A stretch of DNA of 64,000 nucleotides from Nitratireductor sp. XY-223 (GCF_004959855.1 NZ_SPNT01000001.1:186001-250000), one strand, 5' to 3'; shown: positions 27,757-37,639, counted from the first letter of the stretch. Numbers and translations are program-made. Notes: generated from the letters alone by a model not told the origin.

Positions 27757-30231
27757 GTGAATTCGATCCTGTTGCGTTTGGTTCTTTTGGGCGCACTCTG
27801 CCTCGGGGCGTTTCTGGCCACGGGTGCACTGTCCCTTGCGCAAACGGACAGCGGGCTCGAGACATCCGGTTCGGATCAGGTCAAAGCGGCACGCAAGGCG
27901 ATCGACGGCGCCGGCGAGGAACTTCAGGAACTCAAAAAGGACGATGAGACCGCCCGCTACGATGACGAGCGGCTGGTCGAATTGCAGCAGCGGCTGGAAG
28001 ACATCGCCAGCGCAATGCAGTCGATCCATGACACCCTGCAGCCGCGGCTCGAGGCCATCAAGGCGCGCGAGACGGAAATCGGGGAACCGCCGGACGAAGG
28101 CGAACCGGCGGAACCGCAGTCGCTTATCGACGAACGCACGCAGCTCGCCAAGGATCGGGCCAGTATCAATTCGGAAATCGGACTGGTTCAGGCGATCGCC
28201 CAGGAAGCGCGCCAATTGGCCGACTCGGTTGCCGGCTACCGGCGCACGCTCTTCCGCCAGTCCCTGCTTGGCAGGGCCGACCTTTCCGCCGAGAGGCTGA
28301 ACGCCGTGCAAGCTGCACTGGCGGAGGAGTCGCGGGAAATCGTCACGCGTATATCCAGTTGGCTGTCGTTTACATGGAGGCATGAACGCGGAGCCTTCCT
28401 TTCGGCGCTCCTGCTGTCGCTGCTGACCGGGGTGCTTTTCATCATCGGCGAATACCGGCTGTTTTCGCGGTACACCCAGCACGACAAGAGCGAAACCGAC
28501 CCGTCGGAATTCAGCAAGCACACCTCGGCGTTCTGGTCGACATTCCTGCCGACAGTGGGCGTTGCGATTTTTTGTACACTGACGTGGTTTTTCCTGAATA
28601 ATTTCAATGTCTTGCGCGGCGATATCTCGCGCATGCTGGCGCCGTTCTTCCAGTTTGTCGTTATCCTCTTCTTCGTCGGCCGGCTCGCCGACGCCGTTCT
28701 GGCCCCGCGACATCCCCACTGGCGCCTGGTGCCGGTATCCGACCGCGGTGCGCACACGTTGTGGTGGCTGATCATGGCGGCAACCCTCGTCAATGCCGCC
28801 GACTACCTGGCCGGCAGCATTGCCGAGGTTCTCGATTCGCCCGTCATCCTGACCATCGCGCGCAGCATGCTGGCGGCCATCATCATCGGCGTGCTGCTCG
28901 TCGTGCTTTCGCGTATCCGCCCGATGCAGGAGCGCGAAGGCCGCGGCCGCGCCTGGCCAAGCTCCATTTCGGTACCGCTGACGGTTCTCGGCGTTGCGCT
29001 TATCGTGCTGCCGCTCTTCGGCTATGTCGGCCTGGCGCGCTTCATCGCCACGCAAGTCGTCGTGCTCGGCGCGCTGATCGTGACGATGTATCTCGGCTTC
29101 CTTTCGGCAAAGGCGGTCTCCGAACCGACAGAGTTTTCCGCCTCTGCGCTGGGAAAAATCCTGTCGGAGCGCTACGGCTTCGGACAGATTGCGGTTGAGC
29201 AGATCGGCCTGCTTTGCGGCATCCTGATCTATGTCTTCGTGATCGTGGTGGGCGTGCCGATCATCTTCCTGGTGTGGGGATTCCAGATCCGCGACATCCA
29301 GGGCTGGGTGGCGGACAGTTTCAGCCAGGTCACCATCGGCAGCGTGACGATTTCGCTGTCTGGCATCCTGATCGGACTTGCCGCCTTCGCCATCGGCTAT
29401 TTCATCACGCGCTGGTTCCAGCGCTGGCTCGACGACAATGTGATGCGCCGCAGCCGCATGGAAGACGGTCTGCGCAACTCGGTGCGCACCGCAGTCGGCT
29501 ATGCCGGCATCATCATCGCCGCCGTCATCGGCGCATCGGTCGCCGGGCTCAACCTGTCCAATCTCGCGCTGGTTGCGGGCGCCCTGTCTCTGGGCATCGG
29601 TTTCGGGCTGCAGAACATCGTCAACAATTTCGTTTCCGGGCTGATCCTGCTGGCCGAGCGGCCCTTCAAGGTCGGCGACTGGGTGGTGACCGGATCGACC
29701 CAGGGCTTCGTGCGCCACATCTCGGTGCGCGCCACGGAAATCGAGACATTCGACCGGCAGTCGGTGATCGTGCCGAATTCGGAATTCATCAATACGCCGG
29801 TCGGCAACTGGACCCACCGCAACCACCTCGGCCGCGTACAGATCGCGGTCGGCGTGTCCTACGATTCCGATCCGCGGCGGGTGATCGAGATCCTCGAGGA
29901 GATCGCCCCGACCAACGATATCGTTCTGCGCAATCCGGCACCGTTTGTCGTTTTCACCGATTTCGGCGCCTCTTCGCTCGATTTCGAGCTGCGCGTCTAC
30001 CTGAGCGATGTGCTTTCCGGCCTGTCGGTGGCGACCGACCTGCGCACCAAGATCTTCGAGCGTTTCAGGGAAGAGGGGATCGAGATTCCCTTCCCGCAGA
30101 CCGACGTGCATATCAAGGCACCGCAACCGGCCGGTGCAGCGCAGGAAGACACGGACAATACAGGTCCGAAAGCAGAGACGCGCGCGGCCGACAAAAAACC
30201 ACCGGCACCGCGCATGGACCCGGACGAATAG
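27757..30231 (+). CDS. DUF3772 mechanosensitive channel, MscS family
   Basis: The 824-residue inner-membrane protein has a signal peptide (LLRLVLLGALCLGAFLATGALSLA), a periplasmic coiled-coil/helical DUF3772 domain (about residues 35-210), about ten TM helices, and the MscS pore and beta domain near residue 600-730 (LGIGFGLQNIVNNFVSGLIL, ERPFKVGDWV). The C-terminus is a charged Pro/Ala/Lys tail. It probably works as an osmotic-downshift valve. The GTG at 27757 is preceded by GGGGAATCC; an upstream GTG at 27730 is possible. Confidence 0.87.
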   Translation: MNSILLRLVLLGALCLGAFLATGALSLAQTDSGLETSGSDQVKAARKAIDGAGEELQELKKDDETARYDDERLVELQQRLEDIASAMQSIHDTLQPRLEAIKARETEIGEPPDEGEPAEPQSLIDERTQLAKDRASINSEIGLVQAIAQEARQLADSVAGYRRTLFRQSLLGRADLSAERLNAVQAALAEESREIVTRISSWLSFTWRHERGAFLSALLLSLLTGVLFIIGEYRLFSRYTQHDKSETDPSEFSKHTSAFWSTFLPTVGVAIFCTLTWFFLNNFNVLRGDISRMLAPFFQFVVILFFVGRLADAVLAPRHPHWRLVPVSDRGAHTLWWLIMAATLVNAADYLAGSIAEVLDSPVILTIARSMLAAIIIGVLLVVLSRIRPMQEREGRGRAWPSSISVPLTVLGVALIVLPLFGYVGLARFIATQVVVLGALIVTMYLGFLSAKAVSEPTEFSASALGKILSERYGFGQIAVEQIGLLCGILIYVFVIVVGVPIIFLVWGFQIRDIQGWVADSFSQVTIGSVTISLSGILIGLAAFAIGYFITRWFQRWLDDNVMRRSRMEDGLRNSVRTAVGYAGIIIAAVIGASVAGLNLSNLALVAGALSLGIGFGLQNIVNNFVSGLILLAERPFKVGDWVVTGSTQGFVRHISVRATEIETFDRQSVIVPNSEFINTPVGNWTHRNHLGRVQIAVGVSYDSDPRRVIEILEEIAPTNDIVLRNPAPFVVFTDFGASSLDFELRVYLSDVLSGLSVATDLRTKIFERFREEGIEIPFPQTDVHIKAPQPAGAAQEDTDNTGPKAETRAADKKPPAPRMDPDE

Positions 30232-30355
30232 CGCCGAATATCTCGCAACCGTCTGTTAGCGGTTTGTTTACCTTCCCGCCAATTTGGCGGCGCCAGACCG
30301 CGAATCCGGGCACATGTTCACCCGATCTGAAGTTTGTTGCGCTAGCGTCGCGCCC

Positions 30356-31819
30356 ATGGATATCCGGGTGGACGACAATAAGGCACGCAGCGAACAGCGG
30401 GACGTTCCGCTGTGTGTCGACCTCGACGGAACGCTGCTGAAGACCGATACGCTCTGGGAGAGCCTTGTCGCGTTGATCATGCGCAATCCGTTGCTGGTCT
30501 TCGCCGCCGCACTGTGGGTGCTGCGGGGGAAGGCGGCACTGAAGAACGAAGTGGCTGCGAGAACCGACCGCGACCCGGCCTCGTGGCCTTACCGCGCCGA
30601 GATCGTTGATCTTCTCACCCGGGAAAAACAGAATGGCCGCCGGATCGTGCTTGCGACCGGTGCGCCAAAGAAGGTCGCGGACGGCGTTGCAAAGCAGCTT
30701 GGCCTGTTCGACGTAGTCCTCCACACCACGCCCGATACCAACCTTACGGCGAGCCGGAAGAAACGCGCCCTTGTCGAACGGTTCGGCGAGGCGGGATTTG
30801 ACTATATCGGCGACAGCGGCGACGACATCGCCGTGTTCGAATCGGCCCGTAAGGCCATCGTCGTCGCCCCCGATCGCGCGGCCCACCGCTGGGCCACGGC
30901 ACACGGCGCCGAGATTGCCGTGGAGCGCGAGGTCAATGCGCGGCTGCTCTTGAAGGCGATGCGGGTGCACCAGTGGCTCAAGAACGCGCTGCTCGCGGTG
31001 CCGCTCGTGCTGCACCACGAATTGCTGAACATCAGCCTTCTCGCCAGCGTCATCGTGGCGTTCTTCTCGTTCTCCTTCGCCGCCTCGTTCGTCTACATCC
31101 TGAATGATCTCGCCGATCTGGAAAACGACCGGCTGCACCACCGGAAAAAGGAGCGCCCGCTCGCCAGCGGCCGTTTGGCGATTCCGAGCGGCATGGGGCT
31201 GGCCTGTGTGCTTCTGGCCGCTTCGCTGGCGCTGGCGCTGCTGTTGCCGCTCGTCTATATGGGCGTTCTGTTAATCTATATCGCCGCGACGACGGCCTAT
31301 TCCTTTGTGCTGAAGCGCAAGCTGCTGGTTGATGTTTTCACGCTGGCGGGTCTTTTCACCTTGCGTATTATCGCCGGTGCGGCGGCGATCGCGTCAGACC
31401 TGTCGTTCTGGCTGCTGGCATTCTCGATCTTCTTCTTCCTGTCGCTGGCGCTGGTCAAGCGCTACGTGGAACTGTCCGAAATCACCTCCGAGGAGGGCTC
31501 CAAGAAACTGGGCCGTGGCTACTATGCCGTCGATTTCGAGATGATCGGCCAGGCCGGGATATCGTCCGCGTTCGGCGCGGCCCTGGTCCTGGCGCTCTAT
31601 GTCAACAGCGACGAAGTCCAGCAGATGTATGCCATGCCGCTGCTCCTGTGGCCGCTCTGCCCGATGATTGTCTACATGCTGTTGCGGATCTGGATGCTGG
31701 CGCGGCGCGGCCAGATGCATGACGATCCCGTCGTCTTCATCATCAGCGACTGGCGCAGCCAGCTGGTCGCGGCCGTCGGCGCGATCCTTGTTCTGGCAGC
31801 GGCGGTCAATCCGCTATGA
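30356..31819 (+). CDS. HAD phosphatase-UbiA prenyltransferase fusion (decaprenyl-phosphate phosphoribose synthase-like)
   Basis: The 487-residue protein has an N-terminal HAD domain (DxDGT motif VDLDGTLLKTD, later IGDSGDDIAVF) and a C-terminal UbiA-type polytopic domain with the Mg-polyprenyl-phosphate motif NDLADLENDRLHHRKKERP and a second D-rich region after YSFVLKRKLLVD. This architecture is related to DPPR synthase (Rv3806c) and its phosphatase Rv3807c: PRPP is joined to polyprenyl phosphate, then dephosphorylated to give lipid-linked ribose. The next gene is a DprE1-like oxidase, overlapping by ATGA. The start at 30356 removes an unlikely N-terminal extension. Confidence 0.8.
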   Translation: MDIRVDDNKARSEQRDVPLCVDLDGTLLKTDTLWESLVALIMRNPLLVFAAALWVLRGKAALKNEVAARTDRDPASWPYRAEIVDLLTREKQNGRRIVLATGAPKKVADGVAKQLGLFDVVLHTTPDTNLTASRKKRALVERFGEAGFDYIGDSGDDIAVFESARKAIVVAPDRAAHRWATAHGAEIAVEREVNARLLLKAMRVHQWLKNALLAVPLVLHHELLNISLLASVIVAFFSFSFAASFVYILNDLADLENDRLHHRKKERPLASGRLAIPSGMGLACVLLAASLALALLLPLVYMGVLLIYIAATTAYSFVLKRKLLVDVFTLAGLFTLRIIAGAAAIASDLSFWLLAFSIFFFLSLALVKRYVELSEITSEEGSKKLGRGYYAVDFEMIGQAGISSAFGAALVLALYVNSDEVQQMYAMPLLLWPLCPMIVYMLLRIWMLARRGQMHDDPVVFIISDWRSQLVAAVGAILVLAAAVNPL

Positions 31820-33159
31820 GCTACGAAAGCTGGGGCCGAAACAACAGCATTGCGCGCGTGGCGCGCACGCCCGACCGGCTGACCCCGGACATCCTGGCAG
31901 GCGGCAGTTTCCTGGCCTACGGCAATGGCCGCTCCTACGGCGACAGCTGCCACAACAGCGGCGGCCGTCTTATCGATATGCGCGGCGCGAACCGCATCCT
32001 GTCCTTCGACGAAGTCAGCGGCGTGATGACCTGCGAGGCCGGGACGCTGCTCTCGGATGTCCTGGAACATGCCATTCCGCGTGGGTTTTTCCTGCCGGTC
32101 ACGCCCGGCACCCGCTATGTCACGGTGGGCGGCGCGATCGCCAATGACGTCCACGGCAAGAACCACCATGTGCGCGGCACCTTCGGCGCCCATGTCGACA
32201 GTCTCCACCTGCTCAGAAGCGATCGCGGCCTGCTGACCTGCTCGCCGACGGAGAACAACGACCTGTTCGCGGCGACGATCGGCGGCATGGGGCTGACCGG
32301 GCTGATCACGCGGGCACGGATCCGGCTCATGCGGGTCGGTTCGGCGGACGTACGCCAGCGCACGCTGCGCTTCGACGGGATCGACGACTATTTCGCCCGC
32401 TGCGCCGAGTTTGACGACATGCACGAATATGCGGTCGCCTGGATCGACCAGATGGCCAGGGGCCGGAAATTCGGACGCGGCCTGCTCCTGGGCGCCGATC
32501 ATCCGTCCGACAAGTCGCCGGCATCCAGACCCGCGTCGAAGCCGTTGCTGTCCGTGCCCTTCGTACCGCCCGTCAATCTGGTGAACCGGGTGACGCTGAA
32601 GGTCTTCAACGAGCTGTTCTTCCGCAAGGAACGGACTGGGGAGCAATGGCGCAAGGTGTCCTGGCAGAGTTACTTCTACCCGCTCGACTCCATCGGGCAC
32701 TGGAATCGCCTCTACGGTCCGCGCGGCCTTCTCCAGCACCAGAGCGTCTATCCGGAGATGAACGGTCACGACACCACTGTGCGGCTCATGGAGTGTGCGC
32801 AGGTGCATGGACACGCGTCCTTCCTGACCGTGCTCAAGCGCTTCGGCGCGTACCGGTCGCCGGGTCTTCTGTCATTTCCGCGTCCCGGTTTCACGCTGAC
32901 GCTGGACTTTGCCAACCAGGGCGCCGAGACGGTCAGGCTGCTTGACGCGCTGGACGATATCGTCATTTCCGCGGGCGGCGCCGTGAACCCCTACAAGGAC
33001 GCCCGCATGAGCGCCGCCACATTCGAGGCGTCGTTTCCCGGCTGGCGGGAACTGGAGGCGCACCGCGATCCGGCCATGATGTCCGATTTCTGGAAGCGCA
33101 CGGCGATGGTGCTGCCGCGGCAAAGCACCCGTCCGGCGATGGCGGCCGCAGCCGTTTGA
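31816..33159 (+). CDS. FAD-linked oxidase, DprE1-like
   Basis: The 447-residue protein has the PCMH-type FAD domain (GNGRSYGDSCHNSGG, TPGTRYVTVGGAIAND) and the DVHGKNHH motif diagnostic of decaprenylphosphoryl-ribose 2'-oxidase (DprE1) relatives. In mycobacteria DprE1 oxidises lipid-linked ribose to the 2-keto form, reduced by DprE2 to arabinose. Here the partner reductase is not obvious; an SDR and an aminotransferase follow. It overlaps the UbiA gene by ATGA. The protein probably acts at the membrane face. Confidence 0.82.
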   Translation: MSYESWGRNNSIARVARTPDRLTPDILAGGSFLAYGNGRSYGDSCHNSGGRLIDMRGANRILSFDEVSGVMTCEAGTLLSDVLEHAIPRGFFLPVTPGTRYVTVGGAIANDVHGKNHHVRGTFGAHVDSLHLLRSDRGLLTCSPTENNDLFAATIGGMGLTGLITRARIRLMRVGSADVRQRTLRFDGIDDYFARCAEFDDMHEYAVAWIDQMARGRKFGRGLLLGADHPSDKSPASRPASKPLLSVPFVPPVNLVNRVTLKVFNELFFRKERTGEQWRKVSWQSYFYPLDSIGHWNRLYGPRGLLQHQSVYPEMNGHDTTVRLMECAQVHGHASFLTVLKRFGAYRSPGLLSFPRPGFTLTLDFANQGAETVRLLDALDDIVISAGGAVNPYKDARMSAATFEASFPGWRELEAHRDPAMMSDFWKRTAMVLPRQSTRPAMAAAAV

Positions 33160-33256
33160 TTCAATTTTAACTATTGTTGCAATTGTCTCTTAACCCTTTG
33201 AATTCACGGAAAATACGGGTTTTTCGCGTAACAAGGATGCGAAGCGGGGAGCCATC

Positions 33257-33694
33257 ATGAACTACATCCCTTTTATCCTATTCACGGTGCTGACCAACGC
33301 GGCGGCGCAACTGATGCTCAAACAGGGCATGCTCAGCCTCGGTCCGCTTGAGTTCGCCGGCGAGAACATTGTCCTGAAGACATTGCAGATCGTCTTTCAT
33401 CCGTGGGTGTTCGCAGGCCTTGTGACCTTCGTCATTTCAATGGCCTCGCATCTTTATGTCCTGTCCAAGGTCGAGCTTTCCTTCGCCTATCCATTCTTGA
33501 GCCTGGCCTATGTGGCCGTCGCCGTCTTCGCCTATCTCGTCTTCAAGGAGGATCTCAATGCCTGGCGGATCGCGGGCATCGCATTCATCTGCGTCGGAAC
33601 CGTTCTGATCGCCCAGTCCGGACGCAACGACCCGCGCGAGATCGCCGCAAATCACGGCAAACAACCCCAAACCATCAGCGAGTTCGACACATGA
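33257..33694 (+). CDS. Small multidrug-resistance/EamA-type membrane protein, flippase subunit-like
   Basis: The 145-residue protein has four TM helices (FILFTVLTNAAAQLMLKQG, the central WVFAGLVTFVISMASHLYVLS, VELSFAYPFLSLAYVAVAVFAYLVF and IAGIAFICVGTVLIAQSG), matching the SMR/ArnE-ArnF fold. Its position in a lipid-linked sugar locus makes an undecaprenyl/decaprenyl-phosphosugar flippase more likely than a drug pump. Four bases overlap the next gene. Confidence 0.75.
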   Translation: MNYIPFILFTVLTNAAAQLMLKQGMLSLGPLEFAGENIVLKTLQIVFHPWVFAGLVTFVISMASHLYVLSKVELSFAYPFLSLAYVAVAVFAYLVFKEDLNAWRIAGIAFICVGTVLIAQSGRNDPREIAANHGKQPQTISEFDT

Positions 33695-34710
33695 AACATG
33701 TTCTGTTCGGCGGCGACGGCTTCGTCGGCCGGGTGCTTTCAGCCCGTCTTGTCAAGGACGGCGAGGAGGTCGTGGTCTGCGACATCGCCAAGGGTGACCT
33801 GCCGCACTACGCCAATTGCCGATTCATCCATCTCGATGTGACCGACAGGGCGCAGTTCGACAAGGTTGAAATCGGCGCCGACGACATGGTCTACAACCTG
33901 TCGGCCAAGATGCTGTCGCCGCTGCAGATCCGTGCCAGGCGGCACGACTTCTTCTGGCCGGTCAATTACTACGGCACGGAGAACATCATCGAGAAGATGG
34001 CCGAGAGCGAGGCTTACCGCCTGGTGCACTACACCACGGACATGATCTACGGCCACACCTTCACCTATCCGCAGACCGAGGAGCATCCGGCCAACCCGCT
34101 CGGGGAATACGGCCTGTCGAAACTGGCGACCGAGGACCTCGCCGCCCGGTGGCGCGAGAAGGGCATGCGCATCTCGCTGTTCCGCCCGCGGCTGATCATC
34201 GGGCCGGGCCGCCGCGGCATTCTCTCCAAGCTGTTCAAGCTGGTGGACTACAATCTGCCGGTGCCGATGATCGGCTCGGGGCGCAATCCCTACCAGTTCA
34301 TTTCCGTGTTCGACTGCGCCGAGGCGGCACGCCTCGCGTGGAAATCGGGTGTGCCCAACGAGGCCTATAATCTCGGTTCGGACAACCCGCCGCCGGTGCG
34401 CAAGCTGCTCGGCGACCTCATCAGGCACGCCGGCTCGCGCTCGTTCGTGCTGCCGACGCCCGGCTGGGCCGTGAAGCGCACGCTTGACCTCTTCGATCTC
34501 GTCAACCTGCCGATCATGGATCCGGAGCAGTATCTGATCGCCGACGAGATGTGCATTCTCGACTGCACCAAGGCGAAGCAGCAGCTCGGCTGGAGCGCCG
34601 ACTATCGCGACGAGGACATGCTGATCGCCGCCTATGACGAATATCGCGACGGTCTCTCCGCCGGCGAAAGCGGGTCGCACGCGACGCCCAAGCCAAACGC
34701 CACAGCCTGA
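33691..34710 (+). CDS. NAD-dependent epimerase/dehydratase (extended SDR)
   Basis: The 339-residue extended SDR has the Rossmann glycine motif FGGDGFVGRVL, the active-site Ser/Thr region YTTDMIYG and catalytic YGLSK (YxxxK, near residue 150). It resembles nucleotide-sugar epimerases or 3-beta-HSD-like reductases. In this locus it could reduce or epimerise the keto-sugar made by the DprE1-like oxidase. ATG overlaps the previous stop (ATGA). Confidence 0.85.
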   Translation: MKHVLFGGDGFVGRVLSARLVKDGEEVVVCDIAKGDLPHYANCRFIHLDVTDRAQFDKVEIGADDMVYNLSAKMLSPLQIRARRHDFFWPVNYYGTENIIEKMAESEAYRLVHYTTDMIYGHTFTYPQTEEHPANPLGEYGLSKLATEDLAARWREKGMRISLFRPRLIIGPGRRGILSKLFKLVDYNLPVPMIGSGRNPYQFISVFDCAEAARLAWKSGVPNEAYNLGSDNPPPVRKLLGDLIRHAGSRSFVLPTPGWAVKRTLDLFDLVNLPIMDPEQYLIADEMCILDCTKAKQQLGWSADYRDEDMLIAAYDEYRDGLSAGESGSHATPKPNATA

Positions 34711-34719
34711 GGCAGGATC

Positions 34720-36135
34720 ATGAATATCGTTCCCAAGATCACCAAGCCGCATCTGCTGACGGTCGAGGACGCCAAGGCGCTCGACCTGCCGACGATGACG
34801 GAATATTTCAAGGAGCACCTGAACCCGGGCCAGCTCCATTTCATGAAGTTGCTCGGTTTCAACAAGGTAAAGATCGAACGTGCCGAGGGGATGTATTACG
34901 TCGACCAGAACGGCCGCAAGATCCTCGATTTCTTCGGCGGTTTCGGATCGCTCGCATTCGGTCACAACCATCCGAAGGTGATTGAGGCCCGCATCAAATT
35001 CCAGGAGGAAAGGCGCCACGAGATCGCCATGGCGTTCCTGTCGCAATATGCGGCGGCGCTGGCGCGGAACCTTGCCGAAATCTCTCCGGGCGATCTCGAC
35101 ATGGTGTTCCTGGGCTCCTCCGGTTCCGAAGCCATGGAAGCGGCCGTCAAGGTCGCCGAGCGGGCTGCCGGTCCCGAGCGCGGCCGCATCGTCTATGCCG
35201 AGAATTCCTTTCACGGCAAGACCAAGGGTGTTTTGTCGCTGACCGATTCACCGCTTTACCGGGGCCAGTTCAAACTGGTGGACGATACGGTGCGGGTGCC
35301 GTTCGGCGACATCGACGCCATCCGCAACGCTTTCGAAGCCGACCCGCAGATCGGCGTCATTGTTCTCGAAACCATCCAGGGCGGCGGCGGCATCATCAAG
35401 GCGCCGGCGACCTTCTGGCAGGAATTGCGGGCGCTTTGCGACAAGCACGACGTGCTGTGGGTCGCCGACGAAGTTCAGTGCGGCATGGGCCGTTCGGGAC
35501 GCTTCTATGCCTTCGAGCACGCCGGGGTCGTTCCCGACGTCACAGCGCTGGCCAAGTCGCTGGGCGCCGGAAAATGCGCCATGGCGGCGATGATCGCGCG
35601 GCGCGATGTCTATATGAAGGCCTACGGCAAGCCGAACACGGCGCTGATCCACGGGCCCGCCACCTTCGGCGGCATCGGCGAAGCGTGCGTGACGGCCATC
35701 GAAGGTCTGAATCTCCTTTACGACGAAGAACTGATCGCAAATTCGGCCGCGCAAGGGGCCTATCTCCTGAAGCGGCTGACGGAATTGCAGGCCAAGTACC
35801 CGAAGATCATCAAGGATGTGCGCGGCGAGGGCTTGATGGTCGGGCTTGAGTTCCAGGATTTCAGCCAGACGCTACCGATGGTTCTGCGTCCGGTCGTGTC
35901 GGTTCTCGACGAAAAGCTGAAAGGTTCGCTTTCCGGCTTCATCGGGGCGCTGCTGCTGCGCGACTACGATACGCTGGTCGCGTTCACCGAATACAACCGC
36001 AATGTCATCCGCCTGGAGCCGCCGCTGATCTGTCAGGGCGAGCACGTGGATGCGTTCGCCGACGCGATGGACGACCTGCTTGGCCGCGGCATCGTCGGCA
36101 TTGTTAAGGATTTCGTCGCAAGCCAGGTAAAATAG
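34720..36135 (+). CDS. Class III PLP-dependent aminotransferase
   Basis: The 471-residue enzyme has GFGSLAFGHNHPKV, LGSSGSEAMEAAVKVA (PLP phosphate binding), the VADEVQCGMGRSG motif with the PLP-binding Asp, and the Schiff-base Lys in TALAKSLGAGKCAMAAMIAR. Class III members act on omega-amino, acetylornithine or amino-alcohol substrates. It directly follows the SDR (9-bp gap), so a role in making an aminated sugar or lipid is plausible but unproved. Confidence 0.87.
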   Translation: MNIVPKITKPHLLTVEDAKALDLPTMTEYFKEHLNPGQLHFMKLLGFNKVKIERAEGMYYVDQNGRKILDFFGGFGSLAFGHNHPKVIEARIKFQEERRHEIAMAFLSQYAAALARNLAEISPGDLDMVFLGSSGSEAMEAAVKVAERAAGPERGRIVYAENSFHGKTKGVLSLTDSPLYRGQFKLVDDTVRVPFGDIDAIRNAFEADPQIGVIVLETIQGGGGIIKAPATFWQELRALCDKHDVLWVADEVQCGMGRSGRFYAFEHAGVVPDVTALAKSLGAGKCAMAAMIARRDVYMKAYGKPNTALIHGPATFGGIGEACVTAIEGLNLLYDEELIANSAAQGAYLLKRLTELQAKYPKIIKDVRGEGLMVGLEFQDFSQTLPMVLRPVVSVLDEKLKGSLSGFIGALLLRDYDTLVAFTEYNRNVIRLEPPLICQGEHVDAFADAMDDLLGRGIVGIVKDFVASQVK

Positions 36136-36215
36136 AGCCGCGAATCAGCGGCCGGCGTTGCTCCTGGGCAGGGCGGTGCGGGTCGTTGTCCGACATCATA
36201 TGGGGATGATGGACG

Positions 36216-37400
36216 ATGGACGGCGGTCCTGTTGTGCCGGCTTCGCGCCTGTTCGGGCGTATCGGAAATTCTCTGGAGAACCGGATAACGCCGGGCGTGG
36301 TTCGCGTAACCGCGCCGCTTCTGTTTCTGCTTGTGATTATTGCCGTTGCCGTCAGCGCACTGGTCGAGCCGGAACACAACTGGGACATGGCACCCTATAT
36401 CGCGGTTGCCCTTGAAAGGGATATCCAGGATCCGGCGGCGTTGCACAAGCGTGTGTGGGGCATCATGGAATCGGCCGCCAGTGCCGATCAGTTCCATACG
36501 CTGACGCAAGGCAGCCAGTACAACATCGAACAGTACACGAACCCCGAGAATTTCCATTCGCAGCTCGGCATGTACCGGGTCAAATACGGTTATGTGGCGT
36601 ATCTGCGCTTTCTCGGGCCGATCATGGGCTATGTCGAGGCGACGCAGGCGGTCAACGCCGTTTCGGTCCTGGTGATCGGTTTGGTGTTGCTTATGTGGCT
36701 TTACCGCTCCGATGCCGCCGACGGTTTGCTTCTGCTTGCGCCCTTCATGCTTGCCATGGGCTTTTTGACCATGGCGCAGATCGCGGTTCCGGACCTGATG
36801 ACCTTCGCGGCGTTCCTGGTTGCCGTCTTCCTGTTGCGAACCGGGCACGAATGGCCGGCCGTGCCTGTCCTGCTGGTCGCTTTCGCGATCCGTCCGGACG
36901 GCATCATCCTCATTTTCGCGCTGCTGCTGGCCTATCTGTTTCTCGACGGCCGGTGGCTGCCACTGGCGATCGCCTTTGCGCTGTCGCTCGCCGGCTATGT
37001 CCTGATCACCCGGGGCGGCGGGCATCCCGGCTGGTGGCCGCATTTCGTATTTTCCAATGTCGAGATGCAGAGCAACATGAACGGGTTCGATCCGCAATTC
37101 AGCATCGCGACCTACCTGAAGGCGCTGGTGCGCGGGGTCTTCGTCGCCATTCGCGACAATGTCTGGCTGGCCCTTGGCGCGATCCTGATGCTGGGCTGGG
37201 CGGTGTTGCGCAGGGCGGGCCGGGAGCCGCGCGGCATCGCCGCAACGCTGCTCCTGGCGCAGCTTTTGTGCGTTGGCGGTAAATTCGTGACTTTCCCGCT
37301 GCCGGATGACCGGGTCTATTTCCTCTATCTCCTGCTCGCGGCCGTATTGCTCCTGGAAAGCTGGAAGCCCCGTTTCGACCTGGCCAAATCCCGCAAGTGA
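36216..37400 (+). CDS. Polytopic membrane protein, possible GT-C glycosyltransferase
   Basis: The 394-residue protein has about nine to ten predicted TM helices. The first external loop carries EPEHNWDMAPYIAVALERD right after TM1; an acidic residue at this position is the signature of lipid-linked-sugar GT-C glycosyltransferases (PMT/ArnT type). I do not recognise the family. As last gene of the polyprenyl-sugar locus it could transfer the sugar to an extracytoplasmic acceptor. Confidence 0.6.
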   Translation: MDGGPVVPASRLFGRIGNSLENRITPGVVRVTAPLLFLLVIIAVAVSALVEPEHNWDMAPYIAVALERDIQDPAALHKRVWGIMESAASADQFHTLTQGSQYNIEQYTNPENFHSQLGMYRVKYGYVAYLRFLGPIMGYVEATQAVNAVSVLVIGLVLLMWLYRSDAADGLLLLAPFMLAMGFLTMAQIAVPDLMTFAAFLVAVFLLRTGHEWPAVPVLLVAFAIRPDGIILIFALLLAYLFLDGRWLPLAIAFALSLAGYVLITRGGGHPGWWPHFVFSNVEMQSNMNGFDPQFSIATYLKALVRGVFVAIRDNVWLALGAILMLGWAVLRRAGREPRGIAATLLLAQLLCVGGKFVTFPLPDDRVYFLYLLLAAVLLLESWKPRFDLAKSRK

Positions 37401-37639
37401 CGCTTAAGGCGACGCGGCGGCACTGTCGTCCGGCGTTTTTCGCATGTCGCAAACAGGCGATACGTTGCAACGTGCGACGTTCATATTTGCGCGCGGCTCG
37501 ACGAAATCCGCATCTTTGCGGCCAACCAAGAGCTTTTGACTTATAACAGCGAGGGCGAATGCCGGTCCGACACGTGTCGACGGTGTCGGAATACGCATTT
37601 GCCGGGCTTGAGAATACGGTCGCGGAAAGGGCTAGGACG

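Noticed and set aside
26575-30126. 1183-codon open frame on the minus strand
   Set aside because: It runs opposite the mechanosensitive channel gene, which has clear MscS motifs. The antisense frame has no recognisable domain, is rich in Arg/His/Asp/Gly as expected for a shadow frame in GC-rich DNA, and extends through unrelated intergenic sequence.
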